A stretch of 64,000 nt of DNA from Symsagittifera roscoffensis (GCF_963678635.1 NC_087069.1:48746222-48810221); one strand, 5' to 3'. Positions 47,640-60,100 are shown, numbered from the stretch's first letter. The notes: a model not told the origin generated them from the letters alone. Numbers and translations: made by a program.

Positions 47640-49260
47640 TGGATGGACAATGGATGGCTAGTTGAAGTAAAGCTAGATAAATGGCTGGCCTTCTGGATGG
47701 GCAGTATAAAAAACGGCTGATTTGTTGTGTAAATAGATGAATGCATGGCCGAACGGCCGGATAAATGCTGAATGAATAGTTGGCATGAGGGATGAAAAAA
47801 TTGCTGAGTGAATGGACAAGATGGAGTGATGGCTAAATGGATATTTTCATAAAAAACTGACTCGATGGATAATGCCGCTCTACGAAGAGATGCAGTGCAG
47901 GTAGATAGATTATTGGCTTAAGGGATGGATATCACTGCGAACGAAAAATGGATAGGCAATTTATAGCTAGAATGATCAATGGATAACTGGTAGGACGGAT
48001 GAGTGGCAGGGTCGATCAAGGTAAGACTGAATGGCTGAATGAATAGCTTGATGGATCAGTGGCTAGATTTATAGTTTTTTGAATGGCTGAAAACATAAAC
48101 AGTTAAATGGAAAGTCAGAAACATAGAAACCTAGATACCCGCATGACCAGATAGATGGATGGCTGGTTGGTTAGATTGATATTTTTTAGACGGGTGCTCG
48201 TACAATAGACAGATCAAGCATGGCTTGATAGGTGGATGGCTTTATGGATGGAGGTTTTGATAGATGACTGGGTAAAAAATTGAATAAAATCATGTTTGGG
48301 TATTTTGCTGGATAGACAATGGGCAGCTAGTTGATGTACAAGTAGATAGATGATTAATTTACGGTTGAATAAACCGCTGTTTGTTGAAAGAATGGATGAA
48401 TTCTGTATGGTTTGATAAATGGAAGAATTAATAGTTGGCATGATGGACGGATAAAAAGCTGGGTGAATCCACAAGACGCAGCAATGGCTACGAAGATATT
48501 TGAACATATAACTAACCGGATGGATAATGTACGGCTATACGGAGAGATGCAGTACAGCTAGATAGATGGTGAGCTTGAAGGATCGATATTATTCTGAATG
48601 AAGAAGGTTTAGGCAGTTGGATAAATAGCTAGATTGTTAAATGGATGGCTTGTTGCATGGATGTGTGGCAGGTGGGAGTGATGTATGGGTAAAGGCTTAG
48701 TAAAAAGCTGAATGGATTTGCTGCTAGATTTTAATTGTCTTGAAGGACGGATGGCTTGGTGGACGGAAAACTGTTGGATGGCTGGACGTCTGGTTGGATA
48801 GCTAGAATATTGATTGTTTGATGGACGGATAGTTGAGAGGTTGACTTGTTTAGATAGAGGTTTAATGGATTAATGACTGGTTGCATGGTTGGATGCTCAA
48901 TTAGATTATATGCTCTTAGGATGAATGGATGGGTGGATGGCTGGCTGTTTAGTTAAATGAATGGATAGATTGATGCCACTTTGATGGCTGATTGATTGTT
49001 TAGATGACTTTGTATATGGACTGCTCAATTTACGACTACATGTTTGGGTGGCTGACGGGATGGACAAAGAGTACATAGGGCGCGTCCGATGATGCGATGG
49101 GTAGTTGGCGGGTTGCAATGTTGTTTGATGGATAGATGAATAGTTGAATGGTTGCTTCAATGCATCAATTCTTGAAGACATGTATGCTTATAAGGGTGAA
49201 TTACTAGATTGACTGACATAAGGATAGGTGGCCAGATATCTGGAGCTACGACTTGATGGA
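47640..49260. repeat. Degenerate GGAT satellite array (right arm)
   Basis: This is the reverse-complement counterpart of 39740-42360. Matching blocks include GGCCGAACGGCCGGATAAAT with its mirror near 40765. Reverse-strand open frames in it are repeat by-products. Confidence 0.88.
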
Positions 49261-51239
49261 TATCTTTTATAAATAATAATCTGTGCTGCCCTCTCTCTTT
49301 AGGCATGGATGAATACGATTTAGCTAAACAAGCAAATATATCCTATTACTATCATCATTGATAAAGATAACTCAAAAATGGCGCAGCAAGTGTCAAATTC
49401 ATTAAAGCAAAGCAACAAAAACATTCATTATCTGACAAGCATAAACTTGTCGGCACAAAAAAATTGCAACACTTATCATTTTATTTGTGCTGATCATAAA
49501 AATAGTGGAAAACTAATGAAATTCTGACCAATCCAAGTTGTTCAGTTTTTGTCAACTGATACATGGTGACATGTGTTGTTGCAGTATTATGTGTAGTTCT
49601 TTTAGGTTACCAATTCCTTTCGTTTTAAAGATCAGAACATTAATCAAATACATGCAAAAATTAAATAATCAGACAAAAATGGAAAATTTGAGTTTGAATA
49701 TTTGGAAAAAAACTGTTGTTTATTGAATTATAAAAGTAATTTTATAAATCTTAGATAAACAATACAATTCACTACTGTAAAATCAAGAGATTCTTCAGAG
49801 TTTTCGAGCGTTCAAATAATAGAATTGATAAAGTGTATTGGACTTAAACTTAAACCCAAAATTTTGAAAACCGAGAGGTTTCGAATATCACCTTTGAGGT
49901 TATTTGGGTTAAGATTCTTGGAAAATTAGTTCTTAAAAATTGAGCTTGTATACTTTATGCAGTTAAGCTACACACTAATTTTTCAGATACAAAGCGAATA
50001 AATCAAATAAAATTTTGCAGTTTTTTTGTATTACTCAATGACTTTTCGTTGAAAACAAAATAACATTTTTATTAGTGTTAATCAATCAAATTGAAACAAA
50101 GGTAACCAATTCGTATTTCCAACCACGTACTAACATGAATATTTTGTATAAATCACAAAACTAAATCTCAAAAAGAACTCGACTCTATGATTTCTGCTTA
50201 AAAAAACCAACTCCTTATCAAAACGAAATTTTTTGCTTTCACTTTGAATGAGCTTGAGAAATATCTTAATGTCATCATAGAGCAGACAAAAAAAATGTTC
50301 GAGGAGGTCGTTGGGATCTTTCCACTAATCATCGTTGATGATTTCAACATGCTGTTTAAAAATTGAAAGCAGTTTAAGTGCTTTGGAGTTCTAGTTTTGT
50401 CAATTAGGATCGAACCTAAAATTTACGTCTGTCAAAGCGCATTTTTTATCAATTTTTGTGAACAGGTAATGATTGATGGAAAAAGTTTAATCTTGTAAAA
50501 TTGATTTGAAACCTTTAAGTAACTTTATTTTGTACACATTTTTTTGACACTGAAAATTAAAATTGCACAAAAGCTTTTTGAAACAGCAAATGCAGTTTTG
50601 CCTTGCTTTGTTTTTTCTATCACTCAAGTTTTATCCGAAAAATTCATTTTTTTTTGCTCAAGTTTCTTTTTGACCAGATTGGGGGTGTTATAGAATCCTC
50701 CAATAACTTGAATTTTATTGAAAGTTCTTATTGGTATTGAAAACGCCTATTTAGGGTGTGTTCTTTTAAGATAAACGGCGGAACTTTTTATTTGTGCCTT
50801 AGTTGAACCATCTGCAAAGACAATCAGTTCTGACTTCTGTCTGGCACCTTTAGGAAACTAGATGGGTACAATCCAGCCTAACGAAGAACATCTAAAACCT
50901 GATGATGTGTGTTAAAACACTATCAACTTTTCAGAACCAATCCATACCAAATTTCACAAAACGCAGAGGCCTGGCGTTTTGGTTATGCGGATAGCAGACA
51001 GAAATTCGAATAGCGGACACCAGTTATTCTGGCTTTGTTTGTCACTAAGCTCCCTGCGAACGCCTCTCATTAGTATAAACGGTAAAGTTAGTTTTTATTT
51101 CAGCAAGAGGATCATTATCAAATGAGTAGTCTTTACCTTTGATGTGTTTTGTTCGGCTTCACGGGAAATAATTATCCCAGCGTTGCTCGTTGCTACGCTG
51201 ATCGAAAATGCCTACCGCTAATATAGTAGGTATGGTTGA

Positions 51240-51720
51240 GTTTTCACTTCAAACAGCAGGATGTTATTCAAAAGAGCAGTTCTTTGCTTGTTGATGTGTT
51301 TTATAGCACTATCAGTCTTTGTCGGAGTTCTGCCGCTGCGTTTAGTGGGACTTCAATTGAAATATTTAGGCAATCACGGACAGCGCAACAAAGCACATCA
51401 CCGGTTTAGGTCTACTCATTTGATAAATATCCTGCTTGTTGAAACAAAACTTAACCATACCAGCTATACCGGTAAGAGGTTTTCTCGAGGAGCTTAGTTA
51501 CAAGGAACGCCAGTATAGCTAATGTCGCTCTCCGAACGTTTGTCTGCTATACGCATAACCAAAACACCTTGCCTCTTTGTTGTGTGGAGTTTTGTATGAA
51601 TTCATTTGGAAGAAAATGGTAGCGTAATTGCACACATCAGCAGGTCTAAGATTTTCTTTGTTGGGCTGGATTGCACCCATCTGAAATTTCTAATGCTGCC
51701 AGATAAAGATCATGGCTCTT
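51240..51720. repeat. Direct-orientation copy of the 37730-38290 repeat
   Basis: It lies next to an inverted copy (50760-51170), giving a local head-to-head pair inside the right arm. Shared blocks include GCTGGATTGCACCCATCT and GACAGCGCAACAAAGCACATC. Confidence 0.7.
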
Positions 51721-52500
51721 TGTTTTTTTTGCAGACAGTAAAAGTACTGCTCAACCAAAAAACATTACTCCTTGAAATATTAAAAAAATCAACCCACATC
51801 TCTATTTCAGGTGCTACCTCATAAGCAACATACAACTTGAATGAGCATTTTCATTACAAACAATGAAATTTGCAAGAAATGAAGTCATTAGAAGACTCTA
51901 TACCAAAACAACCCAATAAAGTTACTATGGACAACCAGATCCGTTAGCAAAAAAATGTTGAATACTTTTAGGTAAAACGTGAGTTTTACTTTTCATTTAG
52001 TGCCAATTGTCTGTCGCCAGATAAAAAATAACAAAACAAGGCATAGCTAAAAAAAAATTTTCCTGAAAACTGATTTATTAATTATAACAAAACAATTTTC
52101 ATTAATGATTAGCTGTTCACAAAAACATAAGATTTTGCGCAATTTTGACCGTAACTTACCCAACAGTTTTTTAATGACCTTACAATAGCATGTTGTAAAA
52201 TTATACAAAAAATTTTCATTTTTGGATAGAATGATTTGCTTCGTATGTGAAATTTTAGTGTGCGGATTAACTGCGAAAAAGATAACAGGCTCATTTTTTG
52301 AAAAAAGTTATTAAAAAAAATAACTCGTTCTTGCTCTTCATAACCTTTCAAATGTTAAACTATTGAGTTGAGTTGAATTCTAGAACAAAAGTTTCTAAGC
52401 TTAACAATTATTTTTAAGTATGTTCAAAATTCTGAAGAATCAATTTATTTTATAGTGATAAATTTTAAAGTTTCTTTAAGAATTAAACTGTTAATGGAAA

Positions 52501-52949
52501 AAAAAGCTTTCAGCCGGAAAAGTTTTCAACTTGTTGACCGGCATGCTATTAGTTTTTGATTAGTTGTATTAAGATAAGGAACAGCCTTCCTTATGTATTA
52601 AGATAGGGAAAGCGAAGGTTTCAGTGTGATGGTAAGATAGTAAGTTTCAGAAAATGTATTCGGCAATCGATCTTTCCATGTTTTAAGATCCTCTACACCA
52701 ATCCGATAGGGTATAGTTTTCTCAATGTATTAGGATATGCTTTAATATTGTTCTAAACCACTTGAGTTTAAATTGAAAGTGTCTGAAACTACGCTGAAAC
52801 CTAACTGAAGCTTCAAAGAAGAAAGAAAGTTATTCAGAAAATAAATTAAATCACTGTAAATTGTTATAAAACAGTTGAAAATTTAGATAAGATATAAATC
52901 TATGCATCGTGTAAAATTTTACTACAGTTTAAGCGGTAAGTTTACCAGA
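52501..52949. other. Gene-free AT-rich stretch
   Basis: It lies between the inverted repeat and the second polymerase relic. I see nothing in it. Confidence 0.5.
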
Positions 52950-55900
52950 TTTTTGGCTTAGTATGTATTTCATCATTGAGTACTTCTCTTTTCGGTTAAA
53001 AGTAACTGAATCTTTTTTAGCTTGTTGATATATTCGGACTAAATGGTTGGAAGTTTTGAATCCGCGAATCGTCAACACTTCAAATTTACAGCTTCATCGA
53101 GAGCTCGTCTGGTTTGGACATTGGTTCATGTCCAGTATCTTCTATTGTTCTTTTGTTGAACCTTTGCTACTAAATTTAAGTTTGTCGCTCTTTCTATCAT
53201 AGCTCAACAGGTACAACATTTCGTTTATCATTCTTTTTAATCCTCCAAATTCAATCTAATAAAGCTCTCCAAATTTATTCCTCCAAACTTGATCATCCAA
53301 ACTCTCTTCGACTAATGCTAGAAGGAGAGAGTCTGTTCTCCAAATTTATTCCTCCAAACTTGATCATCCAAACTCTCTTCGACTAATGCTAGAAGGAGAG
53401 AGTCTGTGTCCATCTCCACTTCCTCGAACTTGCGCTCATCAAAATACTTATGGAAAAAAATGTAAAACAACTCTGACATTCTGAGTTTGGCATATTGAAA
53501 ATTGAAAAACCCTACAATTATTGGTTCCCTGTGACTTTAACAGTTCTACTTCATCAAGGCTTTCAATTGCTCTAAATTTTTTTTTCTGCTTTGTGTGTCT
53601 TTTCATCGCCGAGATATTTGCTAATCGTGTGTCTAGATCTGTCCATAATTTGATAACCGTATGAACTATTACCGAGAAGCTTCATGGTCTCAACAAAACA
53701 TCCAGAGTGTGGACCCTCGTCTCCTTCTCTCTCGCCGAGCATCAACAACAGATTGAGCGAAGTTGTTGAAACCTTTTCTAAGTATGTACTCAACAAACCG
53801 ATAAAATTTTGTACATTGAAGTCCAAGACTTAGATAGAACTGAAGAAGGAGAGTGATGACTGTAACATTTTCCAATCAACTGGCAATCAACAACCGTTGT
53901 GGATTTTCAACAAATCGTTCTCTTCGGCATAGGTTTTCATGTAATCCCCAATTATCGTTTTAGCAGACGTCAATGTTTTTAAATATGCAGGAAATTTTGA
54001 AAACTTGGATTTCAACTCGTCGGAAACTACTAAATTGCTTTGCACTTATCCAAAAAGAGATCCGTTTTTATTTTTTTAGGTAAACAATCAGCAGACAGAT
54101 GTCCTATATGAAGAAAAGTTTGTCTTGACATGATTCTTGACAGAAGTAACTCTTTTAAAATGTTCCCACCACTCACACTCTCCCATTTACTGAATATTGT
54201 TACCTTTTTCTTTTATATACTATTGTCTCAACTCATCCTTTTCTCTCTTCTTATTTCCCCCTCAATTTTTTGTTCTGACAAAGATGGAAGGGTTTCTTGG
54301 CAGGAGCAGAGGTGTTAGTAGCAACCCATATCTTCAAATACTATTTTACAGTGATTGCAGTAGCCATCAACATGGAAACTGTCTGTTTTCTTCTGCTTTG
54401 CGGTTGCGTATAAACTCTAATTTTTAGACTCTGGCCTCAATTCTCGGTAGAAGGACATAATCTTGTTCTCGAATTTTCTTGTTCTGTTATTTCTAGCTTT
54501 AAACCGATCAGTTTTGGACTAATGCTCCAATTTTGAGTAAAGACCGGTTGGCATCTCTTGGCACGTTCATAATGGATATAATTGGCTAGCGTCAATTCCA
54601 ACTACTGTCTTGCAAACATTTTACGCGTTAGGAACATAAAATTAATCAACAACATTTTTTGCGTAACAACTATTAAGGGACCACTAATCTTGTCTTCTCT
54701 TATTTTCTCATACGCATCCTTATCTCCTTCAAATAACGGGTAGAGTTTGTGATATGTCGATTTGTGTAAGCAGATATTTGCAAACGTTTATCCCAGTTTC
54801 AGCATGTTGATTTCCTTATCATGTTAAAATTCTACCACTTTTTGCATAGCTTCAAGAATAGGCACATCATTTTTGATGCTATACCATCGTTAGAAGTCTT
54901 TGAAAGTAATCATGCTGTGTTGTTTCCAGTTGCTTTTCAATAAGAGTAATTTTCGAAATCTATTGGTGGAACTGATTGAATTATTACATTTTTCAGCGCA
55001 CCTTTTTGATCAAGTCTTCAATTAACTAGTTTTTGTGAATCGTTGAAATCTTACTCCAGGGGTTGTGTTTTCTCAGTTCGCTAAAAAAAGCTTCATATGG
55101 AGACAATTCCGTACAGTCAAGCTTGTCTGGAGTGTCAAACCATTCGCAGGGTAAAATTTTTGTTTCATTGGCTTTATAGGCTTTCGGAATTGAATTCATT
55201 GTTTTTGCTCCTTCAAGAAACTTCATTATGTCTAGAAATTGTACATCTTCTTTTTTGAAATCATTTGCTTTTCAAAGGAACGTTGGTTCGATTTCTGTAT
55301 CACGTATAAGATACGGGATCAAACAATAATTGATGAGGTTCAAATCGTATCTGCCGCTAAGTAAATGAGCACCAGTAAGGTTTCAGCACAGCGCTTTGAA
55401 TGCTGTTTCAAGTCGATAAGCTGATTTTTTTTTAATTCTCAAGAATTGTGTCGACATGCCTGCTCCTCTTAAAATTCAACACATTCATCTTCATTATTGG
55501 AACTTCTAGTCTTTTAATTGAAATTCTAGTGCAGAAATTATCAAAACTCTTTTTGACTCGATAATTGACAGTGTTTTTATTATCTTGAATTTTGGTTCTC
55601 ATTTGTAACTTGCCTCGTTTAGCCAGAAGTTTTGAAAACAAAAGCAATTATTAGGAGTTCTCGATCTTTTTGAGACAAAAAACCTAGATCATCTTGCAAA
55701 ATTGAAGATATTGAGAGGGAAGGGGGGACGTGCTTTCCAATCCAAGTAGTTGTTTCGATTGCTTTCAATCCGTCCTTGGGAACTCAAATTCATTCGAAAA
55801 TAAGATTGATACATGGCTAAATAATTTTTTGTTCTTCGGTGTAAGAAATTTTGAACCTTTACAATTTCTCAAATATTGTTTTCTGTTGTCTGTTGTCTGA

Positions 55901-57150
55901 TTTTAGGATAAATATGTCGAACTCGATATGGACAACTGATTAAACGTTTATTGAATACGTCTGATCTTTCAAAGAAACAGTCACAGCTAGGACATCGAAA
56001 ACACTTGGAGAAGCAATCAATATCATACGTAGGAATGATATGATTGCCCAATTTCGGCAATTTCGCGGTTGTTTCAAGTTTTCCAATACTTCGCTTAGCT
56101 AATTCTCCAACATATTCTCCTTCGTAAAGACAAAATTATTATGAATATGTTGCGTTCAACTATTCCCTCGACAAGAGGTAAATCATCAGTGCATCAAAGA
56201 TCGTATCCAGATTTTGATGCGAACTCTGTAAAGAGCAGAGATGTATGAACATCGATATTACTATGACCGCGTAGGTACATTGTTGGCGCACGAAAAAGAG
56301 AGAGATGATCTTTGAATGGTTAGTTATCTTTGTCCGATAAAAGACAGTTTACTTGAGTATGTCGTAATAAAAATTCAGGTACGACCGAGTCCGGACATCC
56401 CAGTGGGATGTTTTTTATTAGTGCAGCGAAAACTGTAACATTCGTGATCAACTTGAACCTCCATTTTGTGGTCTGGCGTTCTTGGATGCATTGCTCCACG
56501 ATATCAAATTTCTCAATTTTTCCTGGTTTGTTCTCAAATTGGTTTTTTTTACACAGTAATGGCGGTTTTTTGAACAACAAAGTAAGGTTTTCGTGTGCAA
56601 AGTAGTACCGAGTATCTGCTGTTTTGACATTAAGAAGAGCAAGATTAACTTTTGCGGCTGAATCGAACTTGTTGAAGACTTTTTCAAGCTCCTCGTTGAT
56701 AATTTTGGTATCTAACTTTGACATTTAAAAGTTAAAAACTTTATGTCTCCCATTCTTCATCTCAGTATCCACCAGAAAATGTTGACACGCACTCAGCTCC
56801 TCCTTGAGTTTCTCTCCATCTTCCATTTCCTCCACTACAATCTTGTTCAAGTCTGCCGCCTTATCATTTTATTTTCGTTGTTTTCTCCGATGTTGTTGGA
56901 GAGAGTAGTAACTCGCGAACTCATTCTCGGAAGATGAGCAAACCGTTGATTGCTTGCAAGTTGATGGAGCATGCTACTTGCCCACATGATAACTCAATTC
57001 TTGTTGATTGTAAGTGAAATATTTACAATCGGGACAAGAAATATTTCCTTTGGTACATCTCCTTCGATGTCGAGCTGCGTTTTGGCGAATATACAAATTT
57101 CTTGTCCACACACTGCATTTTCTTGTTTCTATTCAGCGACGGCATATAAA
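52950..57150 (-). pseudogene. Second Polinton-type family B DNA polymerase, different lineage, decayed
   Basis: Reading downwards: a zinc finger with CPDCKYFTYNQQELSYH (about 57040), YYSLQQHRRK (about 56870), LKEELSACQHFLVDTEM (about 56800), the N-terminal module 56724-56320 (KWRFKLITNVTVFAALIKNI), KCFRCPSCDCFFERSDVF (56060-55869), LSGRYDLNLI (about 55350), ILPCEWFDTPDKL (55226-55026), INMLKLG (about 54810), motif A GIDASQLYP (Asp codon 54593-54591), FAQSVVDAR (about 53750), motif B KLLGNSSYGYQIMDRSRHT (about 53680) and motif C MDTDS (about 53410-53402). A C-terminal LKFSSKG lies near 53160. This order is typical of a family of virus-like polymerases widespread in invertebrate genomes, distinct from the relic at 4448-8768. 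Many stops and frameshifts, plus a 71-bp duplication next to motif C, show it is inactive. Confidence 0.88.
53266..53407. repeat. Exact 71-bp tandem duplication beside motif C
   Basis: Two head-to-tail copies (53266-53336 and 53337-53407). The unit covers the codons that follow DTDS. Because 71 is not a multiple of three, it also shifts the frame. Confidence 0.95.
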
Positions 57151-57912
57151 AAATGGGAGATTTATTAATTATCAAAATAACCACGTTAGTACTTGCCAGA
57201 TGTCAAAGCGGGAGATTTGAAATGCTCCAAAAGTTTATTCAGTGATACATGTTTCTTTGAATTTTTGGTAAAACATTTTTTTTCAAGTAGTTATACAATG
57301 TAAAGAACGATGGTTTTAGCGCAAAAGAAATTCAGAATGAATTTAATTTCCTTGCTGTCACTCAAAGAAAAGTTAACAAACAAGTTCACCTTTAAACAAA
57401 CAGAAATGATCAAAAAAAAAACTGAAATATTATTTGGTTTCATACGTTATTTGAAAAAAGTCTATTAAAAAACACTTGATTTTCTCGAGTAATTCTACAA
57501 GAAAAAAAAAGTCCACTTTATTTTCTAATTGATGAAGTAGTCGTCGACTGTTACTTCTTTCACAAATTTTTGGACGTTCATGTTGTCCAAAATAGAGCTC
57601 TGTGAGTATCTATCATATTGCGTATCAAAGCTTCAAAATTACGGCTGAATTACACCTGACAAAGAAAAAACTTCATTCAATCTAGAAGGTTAGAAACTAA
57701 TCAAAAATCGTACATTATTATAACAAATACTTTCATTATCTTCTACCCGAGACCAAAACTTGTTCAAAAAATCCCCAGCAGAGTTCTCTTTTCCTTCAAT
57801 TCAAAAACTCCCAAGAGACTAGAGCTCAATTGGAGGCGATGGTGTTGAGAACTAAACCGGGAGCCAACAAGTAGCGGCATTGGGTGCAGATGCTTTCGAG
57901 CATGGCCCTGTG
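57151..57912. other. Gene-free AT-rich stretch
   Basis: It lies between the polymerase relic and a GC-richer block. There is no recognisable feature. Confidence 0.5.
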
Positions 57913-58588
57913 ATGAGCACTAAGATCCATGCCTACTTGTTAAAGGAGGTGAACCTGGCGGAAAATGCTGAAGAGAAGACTGCTGAGTTTGTAAACAGAA
58001 TGTGTCAGATTACCCTGGAAACCTTCTGGACCCAGGAGGTGAAGGGACAAGAAGGCTTTGAACGGACGGACAGCATGCTGGAAGGGTTGGGAGCCGGATG
58101 GACCGCGTCCTTCTTGGCAAAAATCTACCCGAAAGTCTCTCATTACTTGATAAAGGAATTCCTCCAAGTAGTAGTGGAAGTGTCAATAGTGGAACTACTA
58201 GCCCTGTTCGTGACTTTGGAGCAGAGAGTTTTGTAAAAGGACCGGTGATACTGCTCACCGAAGGAACTCAGAACCGGCGGTTAGACGGGCTTCTAACACT
58301 GATTGCAGTTACCCAGGGGAACTTGGGAGGACTAATGAAATTGACACGTTGTCCAGAGCAGATGAGAGAGAGAGTGAGGAGTTTGGATATGAAGAAACCC
58401 ACGGACTCGTGGAACAAGATAAGAGACCTGAGACACACTTCTATCCAACATCTCTTGCAACAAAATCGTGTAACATTCGCCCAAATATCACACAGCGACG
58501 GAGCGTAGAAAAAGTACCTATTAACGACTGGCAGGCGTCAGTTACCTTAATTCTACTCGTTTTTCACCGTCTCGACCTTGCCAGTTGA
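57913..58588 (+). pseudogene. Unknown coding-like block, probably frameshifted
   Basis: Base composition rises sharply here compared with the flanks. The frame from ATG 57913 looks protein-like up to about 58080 (AEEKTAEFVNRMCQITLE). From about 58065 to 58508 another frame looks better (GIPPSSSGSVNSGTTSPVRD, then a basic, helical tail). A third frame is also open from about 58207 to 58588 (ESEEFGYEETHGLVEQDKRP). Either one gene with frameshifts or genuinely overlapping frames could explain this. I recognise no family. It is convergent with the large ORF at 60101-63976 and of similar composition, so the two may have come together. Confidence 0.4.
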
Positions 58589-59149
58589 TTTTCTGGTCTG
58601 TCTAGGGCAAAGTAAAAAGTTACCATTTTTAGGCCATCAGTCAAACGACTTTTGATCAGCTTTCGTTTACATGCGAACACAACCACATAGCTGAGTCTCG
58701 GATCCTCAGACTACATGATTGTCATTAAAAACACGGCTCGAACAACCTATTTTTATATGTTTTTGTGTGACAGTTTTATATTAAATCCATTGGAGATGGA
58801 TTGACCCTTTCCTTTCTCTATCTCTTCATGCTCTGAAATATCAAATAATATCGGTGTTTAATTGATCTCTAGGACATTACAGCAGCTGTTATAGTTAGTT
58901 TACCCAGTCCCTTCACATATAACAATCTCTGGGGGACCAAGCCTCCGCTCCCGTGATTTTCTTGAGATAACACTCTTATCTCCTATATTTCGTGTCCCGG
59001 GAGGGTTCCGTGGTATTTCTCTTCCCCCCACTGAAGCCTCCGTCTCCACAAATATCCGTCACTAAGGTCCTTATCGTGTGTTATTGCCACGATAAGAGGC
59101 TCCGTAATTTTCCTGTCTCTGACACAACTGTTCGTCACAATTTCTATCG
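58589..59149. other. Intergenic stretch
   Basis: AT-rich to about 58980, then more GC-rich and pyrimidine-rich. It contains the hairpin at 59070-59096 but no defensible ORF. Confidence 0.45.
59070..59096. other. Perfect hairpin, 9-bp stem and 9-nt loop
   Basis: CTTATCGTG (59070-59078) pairs with CACGATAAG (59088-59096). No T-run follows and its role is unknown. Confidence 0.6.
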
Positions 59150-59467
59150 TTGTTCTGCTTTTTTTCTATTTTATTCAAAATGGCCGTCTTTTTTCTATTT
59201 CTCAGAAATGTTCTGCTTCAAATCGAAATTTCAAAAATAAAAATTCCAGAACATTCCGACCCTCCGTCGCAACACTCTTCTGTTCATAAGGCCTTTCGTC
59301 ACTCTTTTCTATGTCGCGGGAAGGTTGTGCTGTGTCATCCGGCAGAATGGCACATACTCCCCGGACAAGTCTCCATCAATGTCCCTATTGATCGCACAAC
59401 ACCGGGTTATCGTCAAGTAGGTATCCAGTTTTCTGTAACCAATCTTACAAATCGCATAAGAAATTGA
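59150..59467 (+). pseudogene. Unknown partial ORF
   Basis: The second half (about 59240-59467) reads like protein, with GKVVLCHPAEWHILPGQVS and GYRQVGIQFSVTNLTN before TGA 59467. The first half is Phe-rich and of low coding quality, so the real start is probably missing. I looked for a dUTPase-like or capsid-like match and could not justify either. Confidence 0.3.
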
Positions 59468-60100
59468 AATTTATCTACTCCACCTCAACTCACTACGTGT
59501 TCACAAATGGCATCGTACTACATCTCACTGCCTTTCAACATTTTCACAAAATTTGCACCATGAGGAGTGTCCTAGATAAAATTTCTTTTCTGACTACTTA
59601 CGTCATCTTGCCATAAAACTTCTTTTCGCTTCTGATTAAAAAGTGGGACGTGGCACGGCCACGCACCAGTTAAAATTAACTTAACTTCACTCACCAAGTA
59701 TAATTAGTCATTTATGCCGTCCTTTCAATATTAAAACTAAGAAACTCTGTGGCTAGGAAAGTTATTGAGTTACCCACCCTTCTCGAGCGAGTTTACTCAA
59801 ACTTACCATGTCGCCACTCAGTGAATTTGTGTCTTACACAGGTTAAAAACTTCAGTCGGGAATAAATAGGTAAATATACTCACCTATGCTCCTTATATAC
59901 ATACATAGATAGTAGTAACTAAAATCAACTAAAATCAACAATTTCAACAATTTTAACATTTTCAAAGTTTGGTCTGACCAAACTAAATCAAAACAAAAAG
60001 TTTAACAAGCTCAATAATCAAAACTTGGTTGATTTGTTCAAGTTTTTACACACAAAGACAATCAAGTTTTTTCTCCTTCTCTTCTCTTCCTCTGTCATCT
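59468..60100. other. 3' flank of the large reverse-strand ORF
   Basis: AT-rich. It holds a 19-bp palindrome at 59966-59984 and a forward-strand AATAAA at about 59861. No reverse-strand polyadenylation signal is obvious close to the stop at 60101. Confidence 0.45.
59966..59984. other. 19-bp palindrome AGTTTGGTC-T-GACCAAACT
   Basis: Nine perfectly paired bases on each side of a single T. It lies about 120 bp beyond the stop of the large ORF, in its 3' flank. It could be a protein-binding site or an element end. Confidence 0.6.

Larger units (their letters stand above)
44690..52500 (-). repeat. Right arm of a giant inverted repeat
   Basis: This is the reverse-complement partner of 36960-43600, longer because of about 1.8 kb at 45323-47125 with no counterpart on the left and about 0.5 kb near 51240-51720. 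It contains a GGAT array where the left arm has a CCAT array. Confidence 0.88.

Noticed and set aside
59240..59467. Possible dUTPase-like or capsid-like segment
   Set aside because: A loose resemblance around PGQ and GY is not enough. The flanking family motifs are absent.
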